From NCBI RefSeq assembly GCF_001484605.1, contig NZ_CP013747.1, positions 1,860,001 through 1,924,000 of the forward strand: a DNA stretch of 64,000 nt, written 5' to 3'. The stretch comes from Pseudarthrobacter sulfonivorans (lineage in GTDB: Bacteria > Actinomycetota > Actinomycetes > Actinomycetales > Micrococcaceae). The position numbers were made by a program, and so were the translations under genes. Position 1 is the stretch's first letter. Each line of letters starts with the position of its first letter. A model generated the notes under the pieces. That model was not told the origin of the DNA. It saw nothing but the letters and a program-made list of their open reading frames with translations, and did no database searches. Below are positions 50,573 to 58,786 of this stretch, piece by piece.

Positions 50573-50907
50573 GATGTTGACCTGATTCCTCGACGATGCT
50601 GGGGACGGCTAACTCTTGCATTGTGCTCCTGAAATCCAACATGCACCACGGTGGGCGGCTCCTCTCCCCGCAGGCCTGTGCGCTCCTGCCCAGTTGCTTG
50701 TGGCCAACCTGCCGACATGCCGTGGCGCGGAGCGGTTTTGCCGGCCTCGTCCCGGAGCAACCGGGCGGGAACGCACTCAGGGCCGCGGTCTTGAGCCGAG
50801 GCCCCTTGCTCCCTTGCCAAGGTCCTTGCCTGGCTCTTGCCAAGTACTTGCCGGATCAATCGAATATCGATAGCCTTACGTTGTTATTCGATACCCTAGG
50901 AGATCCA
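50573..50907. promoter_or_regulatory. control region of the DUF2975/Xre pair with phased repeats
   Basis: This 335-bp gap has no convincing gene. Four CTTGCC hexamers at 50813, 50825, 50836 and 50847 are spaced 11-12 bp apart, one helical turn. The last overlaps a promoter TTGCCG (50848-50853) with TAGCCT (50871-50876) at 17-bp spacing. An inverted repeat ATCGAATA (50859-50866) and TATTCGAT (50885-50892) brackets the -10 box and is a likely operator for the Xre protein encoded downstream. Confidence 0.65.
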
Positions 50908-51399
50908 TTGGGAAAGCTGCTCACCCTCGCCCTGCGCGCCGTGCTGGCGATTGCGCTTGCCGGTTCACTCTTTGTCCAGGTCTGGATGGTGCCGCTGCTG
51001 TCCATCGACCTGGAGGAATCCGGCACCGACGCAGGCGTGCGCATGCTGACCCTCGCGATCGTGGTCCTGGGCATCGCCGCCGTCCAGGTCACCCTGGTGT
51101 GCGTCTGGCGCCTGCTGACGATGGTGCGGCGCGGAACAGTGTTCTCGCACGCCGCTTTCCGCTACGTGGATGTCATCTTCTGGGCCGTTGCGGCCGCGTC
51201 CGTGTTGGTGTTCGCGCTCGCCGTGATGCTCGCGCCGGGTGACGCCGCCCCCGGCGCTGTGCTGCTGATCTGCGGTGCGTCGCTGCTGATCGCAGGAGTG
51301 GCCCTCATAGTGCTCGTACTCCGGGCGCTGCTGGCCCAGGCGGTGGCCCGCGACGCCGAGGCGAACACCCTGCGCGCCGAGCTGGGCGAGGTGATCTGA
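50908..51399 (+). CDS. DUF2975-family membrane protein
   Basis: A 163-aa protein with four transmembrane helices (about residues 5-25, 45-68, 88-112, 117-140) in the DUF2975 pattern, including RMLTLAIVVLGIAAVQVTLVCVWRLLTMVRRGTVFSHAAFRYVDV. It resembles Bacillus YoaS. I chose the TTG at 50908 because AGGAGA lies 5-6 nt upstream and the family N-terminus begins there. It shares one base with the downstream regulator. Such DUF2975-Xre pairs are thought to sense membrane or envelope status. Confidence 0.85.
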   Translation: MGKLLTLALRAVLAIALAGSLFVQVWMVPLLSIDLEESGTDAGVRMLTLAIVVLGIAAVQVTLVCVWRLLTMVRRGTVFSHAAFRYVDVIFWAVAAASVLVFALAVMLAPGDAAPGAVLLICGASLLIAGVALIVLVLRALLAQAVARDAEANTLRAELGEVI

Positions 51400-51626
51400 T
51401 GCCGATCGTCGTTGACATCGATGTGATGCTGGCCAGGCGAAAGATGCCCGTGGGTGAGCTGGCCGACCGGATCGGGATCACTCCGGCCAACCTGGCGGTC
51501 CTCAAGAATGGCCGCGCCAAAGCCGTGCGCTTCACCACGCTTGAGGCGCTGTGCGACGTCCTCGACTGCCAACCCGGGGACCTGCTGCGCTGGGAGCCCG
51601 GGGAAGCGGACGACGTGACGGCCTAA
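51399..51626 (+). CDS. Xre/Cro-type regulator (YozG-like)
   Basis: A 75-aa helix-turn-helix protein (DIDVMLARRKMPVGELADRIGITPANLAVLKNGRAKAVRFTTLEALCDVLDCQPGDLLRWEP) of the YozG/HTH_26 type, which accompanies DUF2975 membrane proteins. The ATG overlaps the DUF2975 stop (TGATG). It is the probable repressor of its own operon through the inverted repeat at 50859-50892. Confidence 0.9.
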   Translation: MPIVVDIDVMLARRKMPVGELADRIGITPANLAVLKNGRAKAVRFTTLEALCDVLDCQPGDLLRWEPGEADDVTA

Positions 51627-51734
51627 CTGGGGGGCAGACCCGAGGCCGCCCCCCTGAACAGGTCATCCGGAAATCCGCCCGGCCATGCCATTTACAACGT
51701 TCTAAATACTCGGGATTCCCACTGGGCGCAAGGG

Positions 51735-51784
51735 TTGATTTCTGGTGCACACCCCCACTAAGTTACTGGGGAAGCGTTTTCCCA
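51735..51784 (+). promoter_or_regulatory. promoter and LacI-type operator of the PL11 lyase
   Basis: TTGATT (51735-51740) and TAAGTT (51759-51764) at 18-bp spacing form a promoter. A LacI-family type dyad TGGGGAAGCGTTTTCCCA (51767-51784) overlaps the expected transcription start at about 51771, an arrangement for repression in the absence of pectin fragments. No LacI gene is in the window. Confidence 0.7.
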
Positions 51785-51808
51785 ATCCAAAATTGAAAGG
51801 ATTCACTG

Positions 51809-54361
51809 ATGAATCCGAACAGGATATCCGTGCGCCGTTTTTCGGTGGCCACAGCTGCGGGCCTTGCCCTGACCGTGGGGTGCCTCACCACCCCGGCAGT
51901 CGCCGTCGAGCCTTCCACGATGCCCGCTACGGGCGTACAGCTGGATTATCTGGACCGCGGGCTGGTTGCCGCCGGCACATCCGAGGGCGTCTTCCTGAGC
52001 TGGCGCCTCTTGGGCCACGAGGCAACGGGCTCGTCCGCCACAGGCCTCACCGGCACCGACTTCAATGTGTACCGCGACGGCCAGAAGCTCGCATCCGTCA
52101 CGGACAGCACGAATTACCTTGACGCCGGCGGAACTGCGTCGTCGGCATATGACGTGCGTGCCGTCGTCGGCGGCGTTGAACTGGACCGGAGCGCCACTGC
52201 CACCTCGTGGGGCGGCAACTTCAAGGACATCCCGCTGAAGAAGCCGGCAGACGGCGTGACGCCCGCCGGCCAGGCGTACACCTACTCGGCGAACGATGCT
52301 TCGGTGGGAGATGTCGACGGCGATGGCCAGTACGAGTTCGTGGTCAAGTGGGATCCGAACAACTCCAAGGACGTCTCCCAGGCCGGCTACACGGGCAACA
52401 CCTACGTGGACACCTACAAGGCCGACGGCACGCTGCTGCACCGCATCGATCTGGGCGTCAACATCCGGTCCGGCGCCCACTATACGCAGATGCTGGTGAA
52501 CGATTTCGACGGCGACGGACGTTCGGAAATGATGTTCAAAACAGCCCCGGGCACCAAGTCCATCTCCTACAATCCGGACGGCTCCGTGGGCGCAGAGTCC
52601 TTCATCTCGCTGCTGCAGAAGGACCTCGACGCCGGCTATTCCAACTCCGACGATTACCGGATGAGCGCCGCCGACTACTACCAGCACATGATGGACACGT
52701 TCCTGGGCTGGAGGGACCACCCCGAGGTCAAGGCCGGCAACTGGCCCGCCACCCTGGAAGAAGCCTTCGGCATCGCCCCGCAGTACCAGTACCCGCTGTC
52801 CCGGACTGATGCAGAAGCGGTGACGGACTACTTCATGGATGTCTACGCGCCCGCCCGCAGCGCCCGGAACGCCCTGCGCGCCTTTGAGGGCTTCATCGTT
52901 TCCGGCCCGGAATACCTCACCGTCTTTGAGGGCGCCACGGGCAAGGAACTGAAGACGGTCGCGTATGAGCCAGGCAGGCACGACGACGGCCTGATGTGGG
53001 GCGACTACGCAATGGCCCGGATCGAGCCCGGCAACCGCGTGGACAGGTTCCTGGCTGGCGTCGCGTATTTGGACGGCAAAAAGCCCGCCGCCGTGTTTGC
53101 CCGCGGCTATTACACCCGCAGCACGCTGGCTGCGTACACGTGGGACGGCGCCGACCTCTCCCCGGTCTGGAACGTCGACTCGGGCTGGACGCCCATGACC
53201 AACCCCTTCAACGACAGCCCGCACGGCCGGGACGGCACGGACCCCGAGTTCGGCACCCTCACCACGCAGGGCTTCCACTCCCTCAGCGCCTCCGACGTGG
53301 ACGGTGATGGCAAGCAGGAAATTGTGTACGGCTCGGCCACCATCGACGACGACGGTTCGCTGCTGTACAGCTCGTCCGACACCATGCCGGCCGGCAGCGC
53401 CACCCCGGGTGAGGAGGCCCGTCTGGGTCACGGCGATGCCATGCATGTGACGGACATTGATCCCGCCCGCCCCGGCAAGGAGATCTTTACGGTGCACGAA
53501 GGCGGCACCTACGCCCCGTACGGCTACGCCATGCGCGACGCCGCCACCGGCGAGGTACTGTTTGGCGCCTACTCCGGGAAGGACACCGGCCGCGGCATGA
53601 TCGGCGACGTGGATCCGGCTGTCCCCGGCATCGAAAACTGGGCCATTGGCATGCAGTCGGCCGACGGCGACAAGCTTTCCGCGACCTCCCCGGGCACCAA
53701 CATGAGCATCAAATGGGCTGCCGACATGACAACCCAGATCATCAACGGCTCCGGCGACCAGACCCCCTCCATTGACGACTGGAAGCGCGGCAGGCTGATC
53801 ACCGCCACGGACACCCGGACCAACAACGGCACCAAAGGCACACCGAGCCTCGTTGCAGACGTAGTGGGTGACTGGCGCGAGGAAATGCTGGTCCGGACGG
53901 CGGACAGCTCAGCGCTCCGAATGTACCTGAGCACTGAAGTGACCAACCACGAGCTCTACACACTCATGCACGACCCGCAGTACCGAGCTGAAGTTGCCCG
54001 GCAGAACACCACGTACAACCAGCCGTCCTACACGGACTTCTACTTCGCTTCGGACATGCACTTCGATGATGTGCCGCTGCGGGCCGCCTGGCTCCCGGGC
54101 AGTGTGAAAGCCCTCCAGCAGGCTGTGGAGGACCTGATTGAGTCCGGCGACGTGGCGGGCCCGGTCGCGAGGCAGCTGGCAGCGGGTGTGCAGGAGGCGG
54201 CAAAGGCAGTGGACGACGGCGATGCCTCCCAGGCGGCACAGGCCATCCAGCGCTTTGTGGAGTTCCTGGACCAGCAAAAGAAGCCCGATCAGGTATCCGA
54301 CGTGGCACGAACAGTACTCGACTACCAGGCCGGAAATATTCTCCGGGCATTGGAAGGCTAG
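51809..54361 (+). CDS. secreted rhamnogalacturonan lyase, polysaccharide lyase family 11
   Basis: An 850-aa exported enzyme. A signal peptide covers about residues 1-33 (RRFSVATAAGLALTVGCLTTPAVA). The catalytic beta-propeller shows repeated Ca-binding loops (VGDVDGDGQYEFVVKWDPNNSKD, NDFDGDGRSEMMFKT, SDVDGDGKQEIVYGS) typical of PL11 lyases, which cut rhamnogalacturonan I by beta-elimination. The last 95 residues are a helical FIVAR-like module (KALQQAVEDLIESGDVAGPV) often used for cell-surface or carbohydrate contact. GAAAGGA lies before the ATG. A LacI operator is upstream. Confidence 0.92.
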   Translation: MNPNRISVRRFSVATAAGLALTVGCLTTPAVAVEPSTMPATGVQLDYLDRGLVAAGTSEGVFLSWRLLGHEATGSSATGLTGTDFNVYRDGQKLASVTDSTNYLDAGGTASSAYDVRAVVGGVELDRSATATSWGGNFKDIPLKKPADGVTPAGQAYTYSANDASVGDVDGDGQYEFVVKWDPNNSKDVSQAGYTGNTYVDTYKADGTLLHRIDLGVNIRSGAHYTQMLVNDFDGDGRSEMMFKTAPGTKSISYNPDGSVGAESFISLLQKDLDAGYSNSDDYRMSAADYYQHMMDTFLGWRDHPEVKAGNWPATLEEAFGIAPQYQYPLSRTDAEAVTDYFMDVYAPARSARNALRAFEGFIVSGPEYLTVFEGATGKELKTVAYEPGRHDDGLMWGDYAMARIEPGNRVDRFLAGVAYLDGKKPAAVFARGYYTRSTLAAYTWDGADLSPVWNVDSGWTPMTNPFNDSPHGRDGTDPEFGTLTTQGFHSLSASDVDGDGKQEIVYGSATIDDDGSLLYSSSDTMPAGSATPGEEARLGHGDAMHVTDIDPARPGKEIFTVHEGGTYAPYGYAMRDAATGEVLFGAYSGKDTGRGMIGDVDPAVPGIENWAIGMQSADGDKLSATSPGTNMSIKWAADMTTQIINGSGDQTPSIDDWKRGRLITATDTRTNNGTKGTPSLVADVVGDWREEMLVRTADSSALRMYLSTEVTNHELYTLMHDPQYRAEVARQNTTYNQPSYTDFYFASDMHFDDVPLRAAWLPGSVKALQQAVEDLIESGDVAGPVARQLAAGVQEAAKAVDDGDASQAAQAIQRFVEFLDQQKKPDQVSDVARTVLDYQAGNILRALEG

Positions 54362-54389
54362 GAACGCGAAAGCACGGCAGACTGTTGAA

Positions 54390-55223
54390 ATGACTCTCTC
54401 ACCGCTCATCACGCTCAATGACGGCCACGGCATCCCGCAACTGGGGCTCGGCACCTGGCCGCTGGACGACGAACAGGTGACTGCCGCCGTCGTACATGCC
54501 CTGGAAGCCGGTTACCGGCACATCGATACGGCAGTGAAATACGGCAATGAGGAAGGTGTTGGGAACGGCATCCGCGCCAGCGGGGTGAACCGGAGCAAAA
54601 TCTTCGTCACTACCAAGCTGGACGGCGAATTCCAGGGCCAGGACCGCGCGGTGGCGGGCTTGGAGGGGTCGCTGACCCGTCTGGGGCTGGACTACGTGGA
54701 CCTGCTGCTGATCCACTGGCCGCTCCCTGGACGTGATGATTTCGTCTCGACGTGGAAAACGTTTGAGCGGCTGCAGGCGCAGGGCAAAGTCCGGTCCATC
54801 GGCGTCTCCAACTTCAAGCCGGCACACCTGGAACGGCTGCTGGCCGAAACCGACGTTGTGCCTGCGGTAAACCAGATCCAGCTGAGCCCAGCGATTACGC
54901 GCGAGGCGGAACGGGAGTTCAACGCCGGGCATGGAATTGTCACGGAATCGTACAGCCCTCTGGGCGGGTCGGGGGCCAGCCTGCTGACCGCTCCCCTCCT
55001 TGCGCAGCTCGGCGAAAAATACGACAAGACCCCGGCTCAACTGGTGCTGCGCTGGCATATTGAAAAGGGACTTGTAGTCATTCCAAAATCGGGAAATCCC
55101 GAGCGGATGCGGGAGAACCTGGACATCTTCGATTTCTCCCTGGATCGGCAGGATCTCGCGGAACTTGCCATCCTGGACGAGGGGCCCGGCGCCGGCAACG
55201 ATTCAGACGCGACAGGCCACTGA
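54390..55223 (+). CDS. aldo/keto reductase
   Basis: A 277-aa AKR closely similar in layout to the enzyme at 47198: GYRHIDTAVKYGNEEGVG (Asp, Tyr), TTKLDGEFQG (Lys), LLLIHWPLP (His), and VVIPKSGNPERMRENL for NADPH. It lies 28 nt after the PL11 lyase stop and is likely co-transcribed, so it may reduce an unsaturated or keto-sugar product of pectin breakdown; that is inference. A TTGAAATG context surrounds the ATG, with no strong Shine-Dalgarno. Confidence 0.9.
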   Translation: MTLSPLITLNDGHGIPQLGLGTWPLDDEQVTAAVVHALEAGYRHIDTAVKYGNEEGVGNGIRASGVNRSKIFVTTKLDGEFQGQDRAVAGLEGSLTRLGLDYVDLLLIHWPLPGRDDFVSTWKTFERLQAQGKVRSIGVSNFKPAHLERLLAETDVVPAVNQIQLSPAITREAEREFNAGHGIVTESYSPLGGSGASLLTAPLLAQLGEKYDKTPAQLVLRWHIEKGLVVIPKSGNPERMRENLDIFDFSLDRQDLAELAILDEGPGAGNDSDATGH

Positions 55224-55357
55224 GAGGGCCCCAACAGGCTTTCCGCGGAGATTTAGAGTGGCGAAAAGAAAGTAAGCATGATTAGTATTGGGGCAGAGGG
55301 ATGAAGCGCGCCCGGGATCCGGGCGCCTCCCTGATGTAGGAAAGAAGGAACGACAAA

Positions 55358-55624
55358 ATGGGTTTCTTTGCATTTTTGATTCTTGGCCTTATTGCCGGCG
55401 CGATCGCTAAGGCGATCCTTCCGGGCAAGCAGGGTGGCGGCTGGATCATCACCCTCATCCTGGGCGTCGTCGGTGCGTTCCTCGGCGGCTGGCTTGGCGG
55501 GCTGCTCTTCAACGCGCCGCTGCAGGAGTTCTTCTCGCTGCAGACCTGGCTGCTCGCGATCGCCGGCTCGATCATCGTGCTGCTGGTTTACAGCATGGTC
55601 ACCAAGCGGAGCGTTCGCAGCTAG
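55358..55624 (+). CDS. GlsB/YeaQ/YmgE-family membrane protein
   Basis: An 88-aa transglycosylase-associated family protein with three transmembrane helices (FLILGLIAGAIAKAILPGKQGGGWIITLILGVVGAFLGGWLGGLLF, then WLLAIAGSIIVLLVYSMV). These are general stress proteins of unknown mechanism. AAGAAGGA lies upstream of the ATG, and a strong terminator follows. Confidence 0.9.
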   Translation: MGFFAFLILGLIAGAIAKAILPGKQGGGWIITLILGVVGAFLGGWLGGLLFNAPLQEFFSLQTWLLAIAGSIIVLLVYSMVTKRSVRS

Positions 55625-55643
55625 CGTCGTCACCGGCATGAAT

Positions 55644-55680
55644 ACCGGCCCCGGGACCAACATCCCGGGGCCGGTTCTTC
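55644..55680 (+). terminator. intrinsic terminator after the GlsB-like gene
   Basis: Perfect 13-bp arms (55644-55656 and 55663-55675) with a 6-nt loop, then a T-rich TCTTCTTT tract. It lies 20 nt after the stop. Confidence 0.88.
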
Positions 55681-55737
55681 TTTCCCCCGGCCAAGCGGAT
55701 CGGGGACTGACACCTTCTCAACGAGCAGGAGTTCACT

Positions 55738-56256
55738 ATGAAATCCAAACTTCTTTTAGGTATTGGCATCGCGGCAGGCTACGTCCTGGGATCGCGGTCC
55801 GGCCGGGCAGCGTACGACAAGCTCAAGGCCAGGGCGGCGAGCATCTGGGACAGTAAGCCGGTCCAGGACAAGGTCAGTGCCGCCACTTCGGCCATCAAGG
55901 AGAAGGCTCCCGAGGTGGCGGACCAGCTCGGTGAGGCCGCGCGCCGGGCGGGCACCGTCATCGGCTCGGCCGTCCACCACGACGCCGCGTCCGGTGCCAG
56001 CAAATCCAAAACGTCCGACGCCGGCGCCTCGGTGGGTGCCTACGGCACCGCTGCGGCTGGCAGCGCTGCGGCCGGCAGTACTGCGGTGGGCGATCACGTT
56101 CCCGCCCACAGCACGCGCCCGGAAACGGTGAACCTGGGGACATCGGACGTTGAGTCAGACCCCGCGTTCAATGACAACCAGGGCCAGGACTGGTCCGGTG
56201 AAGGCGGCGCCACTGCTGCCGGCGCAGCCACGAACGTTGACCCCCGACGGGAATGA
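55738..56256 (+). CDS. YtxH-like envelope/stress protein
   Basis: A 172-aa protein beginning with a glycine-zipper hydrophobic helix (MKSKLLLGIGIAAGYVLGSRSGRAAYDKLKARAASIW), the mark of YtxH-like proteins. A long helical and then disordered region follows (Ala/Ser/Gly rich, acidic end). It is likely anchored to the membrane by the N-terminal helix. GAGCAGGAG is before the ATG. It is flanked by terminators on both sides, so monocistronic. The function is unknown. Confidence 0.78.
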   Translation: MKSKLLLGIGIAAGYVLGSRSGRAAYDKLKARAASIWDSKPVQDKVSAATSAIKEKAPEVADQLGEAARRAGTVIGSAVHHDAASGASKSKTSDAGASVGAYGTAAAGSAAAGSTAVGDHVPAHSTRPETVNLGTSDVESDPAFNDNQGQDWSGEGGATAAGAATNVDPRRE

Positions 56257-56338
56257 TCGGGGATCGTTGCCGGGACGTTACGCGGGATTCGCCGTGTGAC
56301 ACGGAAGCCACGTTGAAATTGTGCTAAAAATGGTCGTT

Positions 56339-56376
56339 GCTGGCCGCCGCGCTCCTTGGGGGACGCGGCGGCCAGC
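56339..56376. terminator. terminator between convergent genes
   Basis: Perfect 13-bp arms GCTGGCCGCCGCG (56339-56351) and inverse (56364-56376) with a CTCCTTGGGGGA loop lie between the convergent YtxH-like and DM13 genes; useful in both directions although T runs are weak. Confidence 0.75.
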
Positions 56377-56405
56377 CACGTCTCAGGTCATGGCCAGATG
56401 CCGTC

Positions 56406-56996
56406 TCAGGTGACCAGCTCGGCAGCACCGAACGACACGCTGAACTGAACGCACCACAGGTCAACTGACGGGTACTTCGACAGGTCAACGTCGGCGGGAA
56501 TCCGGTAAACCTGATTGCCCTGATTTCCTTTGATCAGGCCGAGGTCGTAGTAATCTGCGGAGCCAGCGGTGAACCAGCCGGCCGTCCCTTCCACCACGTG
56601 AGCGGCACTCAGCCAGACGTGCACATCCGGACCATTGGACGTATCCAGGTTTTCGAGCGTGAGCAGCCTGGCGCCGTCAGGCTGCTGTACGATCCGGACA
56701 GTTCCCGTGGTGGCGTGTTCATGGCTGATCAGCGGACCCACAGCAAGCTGCACCGGGCCTGCAGGCATGGGTGCCGGAGTCGGCGCCAGGGGTGTAGGCG
56801 GAGTCGGTTGTGCTTGCGCTGGACTGCTGGCCACGATGGGGAGCTGTTCATCCACTCTCACGTCCACAAAGAGAAGCCAGGGCTTGAACAGCACAAGTCC
56901 AATCACCAGACCCACCGCTGCAACGGCCGCCGCAGCGATCATCCAGGTCCGGCGTCGGTTTGGACTCTGCTTTCGGCTCATGGACTTTCCGCTCAT
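56406..56996 (-). CDS. membrane-anchored DM13-domain protein
   Basis: A 196-aa protein with a basic N-terminus, one transmembrane helix (about 19-37), a Pro/Ala-rich extracellular linker, and a DM13 domain from about residue 85 (GPLISHEHATTGTVRIVQQPDGARLLTLENLDTSNGPDVHVWLS, then YSVDLWCVQFSVSFGAAEL-like end with a single Cys). DM13 domains are proposed to be redox-active or adhesion modules at the cell surface. An alternative ATG lies 15 nt downstream of the first. It is divergent from the HNH gene. Confidence 0.82.
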   Translation of the reverse strand: MSGKSMSRKQSPNRRRTWMIAAAAVAAVGLVIGLVLFKPWLLFVDVRVDEQLPIVASSPAQAQPTPPTPLAPTPAPMPAGPVQLAVGPLISHEHATTGTVRIVQQPDGARLLTLENLDTSNGPDVHVWLSAAHVVEGTAGWFTAGSADYYDLGLIKGNQGNQVYRIPADVDLSKYPSVDLWCVQFSVSFGAAELVT

Positions 56997-57119
56997 GGAA
57001 TCATCGTCCGCGTATCCGGCGACTGGCGCAACGGATCAGCCGTAGCCGGAATTTGTTGCTTTTTGGAGCTCAACCGCAGGACTGGCTTAAATGTCGTACC
57101 CCCTTGGCAGAGTATTCCC

Positions 57120-58766
57120 ATGGAAGCTTTCGGGGATCAGCTCGCGGACGACGGCGGCACCGCCGTACTGACGGCCGACGCCGGACTGGCTCCGGTGATC
57201 GCCTCGGTGAACGCTGCCGCCGCTTCTGCTCCCGGGACGCTGGCGATGGCCAGCTACGTCGAAGCCGCCGACCTCGCCGGACTGGTTGAGGAGCTCTCCC
57301 GGACCGTGGACTACCTCCAGATCCTCGCCGCGGACGCCGTGGACCGCACCCGCACGCAGGCCATCACCGCCGCCGCAACCACACGCACCACCCGGGACTG
57401 GGTCACCGGGTGGGACAACGGCGTTGAAACCCTGAACGAAACCGACGCCGCCTGGCCCGCCGGTACCACGGGGACAGCCACCGGGAGCACCCGGACTGTT
57501 CCGCGGTCCCCGGCCGATGACGGCTGCAAAAACACCGCCGAATTCCTGCGCCTCCGGCTCCGGATCGGGCGCAGCGAAGCCCACCGCCGCATCCACCTCG
57601 CCCACACCATCCTGCCCGCCACCACCCTCACCGGAGACCCCGCACGCCCATTGAGGGAACACCTCGCCGCAGCCCTCACCCCGACCGCCGGCGCCACGAG
57701 CAGCCCGGCAGAGACCAGCGCCGACGACGACGCCGATGTAACCCCGTGTCAGGCCGTGACAGGGTCGGGGCCCGTGGTCTCCTCCCGCGCCGGGACCATC
57801 ATCAGCGCCACCCTGGACCGCCTCAAACACCACACCACCCCGGAGAACCTGGACCGGATCGAACACGACCTCACCCACACCGCCGCCACCGCGGACCCCG
57901 ACTTCCTCGCCCGCGTCGCCCGCCGCTGGGCCGACACCCTCGACGCCGACGGCACCGAACCCACCGAAGAAGCCCTCCGCCACACCCAAGGCGCGTTCAT
58001 CCGCAAACCCCGCCACGGCCTGCACCACCTCGAAATCTTCGCGACCACCGACCAATACGAACACCTCGCCACCGTCATGAACGCCGCCACCAACCCCCGC
58101 ACCACCACAGCCACAGAGACCGGCACAGGGACCGGCGCAGCCACCGGTACAGAAGCCGGGTCCGACACCGGGCAGGGCGACAACGTCTGGCAGGACAACG
58201 ACCTCGACCTGGACCGACGCACCCGCTCCCAGAAACAACTCGACGGCATCATCGGCGCCCTCAAAGCCGCCCTCAGCACCAACCAACTGCCCACCACCGG
58301 CGGGAACCGCCCCCAAATCCTCGCCACCATCAACTACCAAGACCTCCTCCCCCACCTTCCGGCCCCGGACACCAGCGCCGGCGCAGGCGCAGGCGCAGGC
58401 GCAGCCACGGAGACGGGTACTGGGGCAGGGAATCTGTCTGGGACCGCGAGCAGCAGTACCGCTTCGGAACCCAGCACAGGTTCGGGCAGCTTCACGTTCA
58501 CCGGGCCCGTCGCAGCCACCACCCTTCGCAAACTCGCCTGCGACGCCGACATCATCCCCGTCCTCCTCGGCACCAGCGGCGAAATCCTGGACCAAGGCCG
58601 CAAAACCCGGCTCTTCACCCCCGCCCAACGCCTGGCCCTGAGCGCCCGCGACCAAGGCTGCACCTTCCCCAACTGCACCATCCCAGCCCCCTGGTGCGAA
58701 GCCCACCACATCACCTACTGGTCACAACAAGGCCCCACCAACGTCGGCAACGGCACAAGTTGTTAA
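57120..58766 (+). pseudogene. 5' part of a DUF222/HNH (13E12-type) nuclease gene, split by an integrative element
   Basis: The open frame encodes the DUF222 domain (VDYLQILAADAVDRTRTQAITAAATTRTTRDWVTG, then RLRIGRSEAHRRIHLAHTIL), a variable Thr/Gly/Ala linker with GA repeats near 58378, and the first half of the HNH motif (LSARDQGCTFPNC, PWCEAHHITYW). After GPTNVGNG the native sequence stops and four foreign codons end in TAA at 58764-58766. The remaining half lies at 63532-63711. I start at the ATG at 57120; the frame is open further upstream, but that extension is antisense to the DM13 gene. As it stands, the nuclease lacks its metal-binding His residues and is probably inactive. Confidence 0.9.
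58743..58753. repeat. left attachment site (attL) core
   Basis: GTCGGCAACGG here matches GTCAGCAACGG at 63532-63542 in 10 of 11 positions, with an identical GCAACGG (58747-58753). To its left is uninterrupted nuclease code; to its right the element begins with CACAAG and TTGTTAATCT. Confidence 0.85.
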
Positions 58767-58786
58767 TCTAACCCCCCTTACCTCGG

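Noticed and set aside
56598..57119. In-frame extension of the HNH gene into the DM13 gene
   Set aside because: Antisense to DM13 and with no resemblance to the DUF222 N-terminus; the ATG at 57120 is used instead.
57087..58709. A 540-aa open frame on the minus strand opposite the HNH gene
   Set aside because: Gly/Val/Arg-rich composition from antisense high-GC code, no domain pattern; the plus strand has clear DUF222 and HNH motifs.
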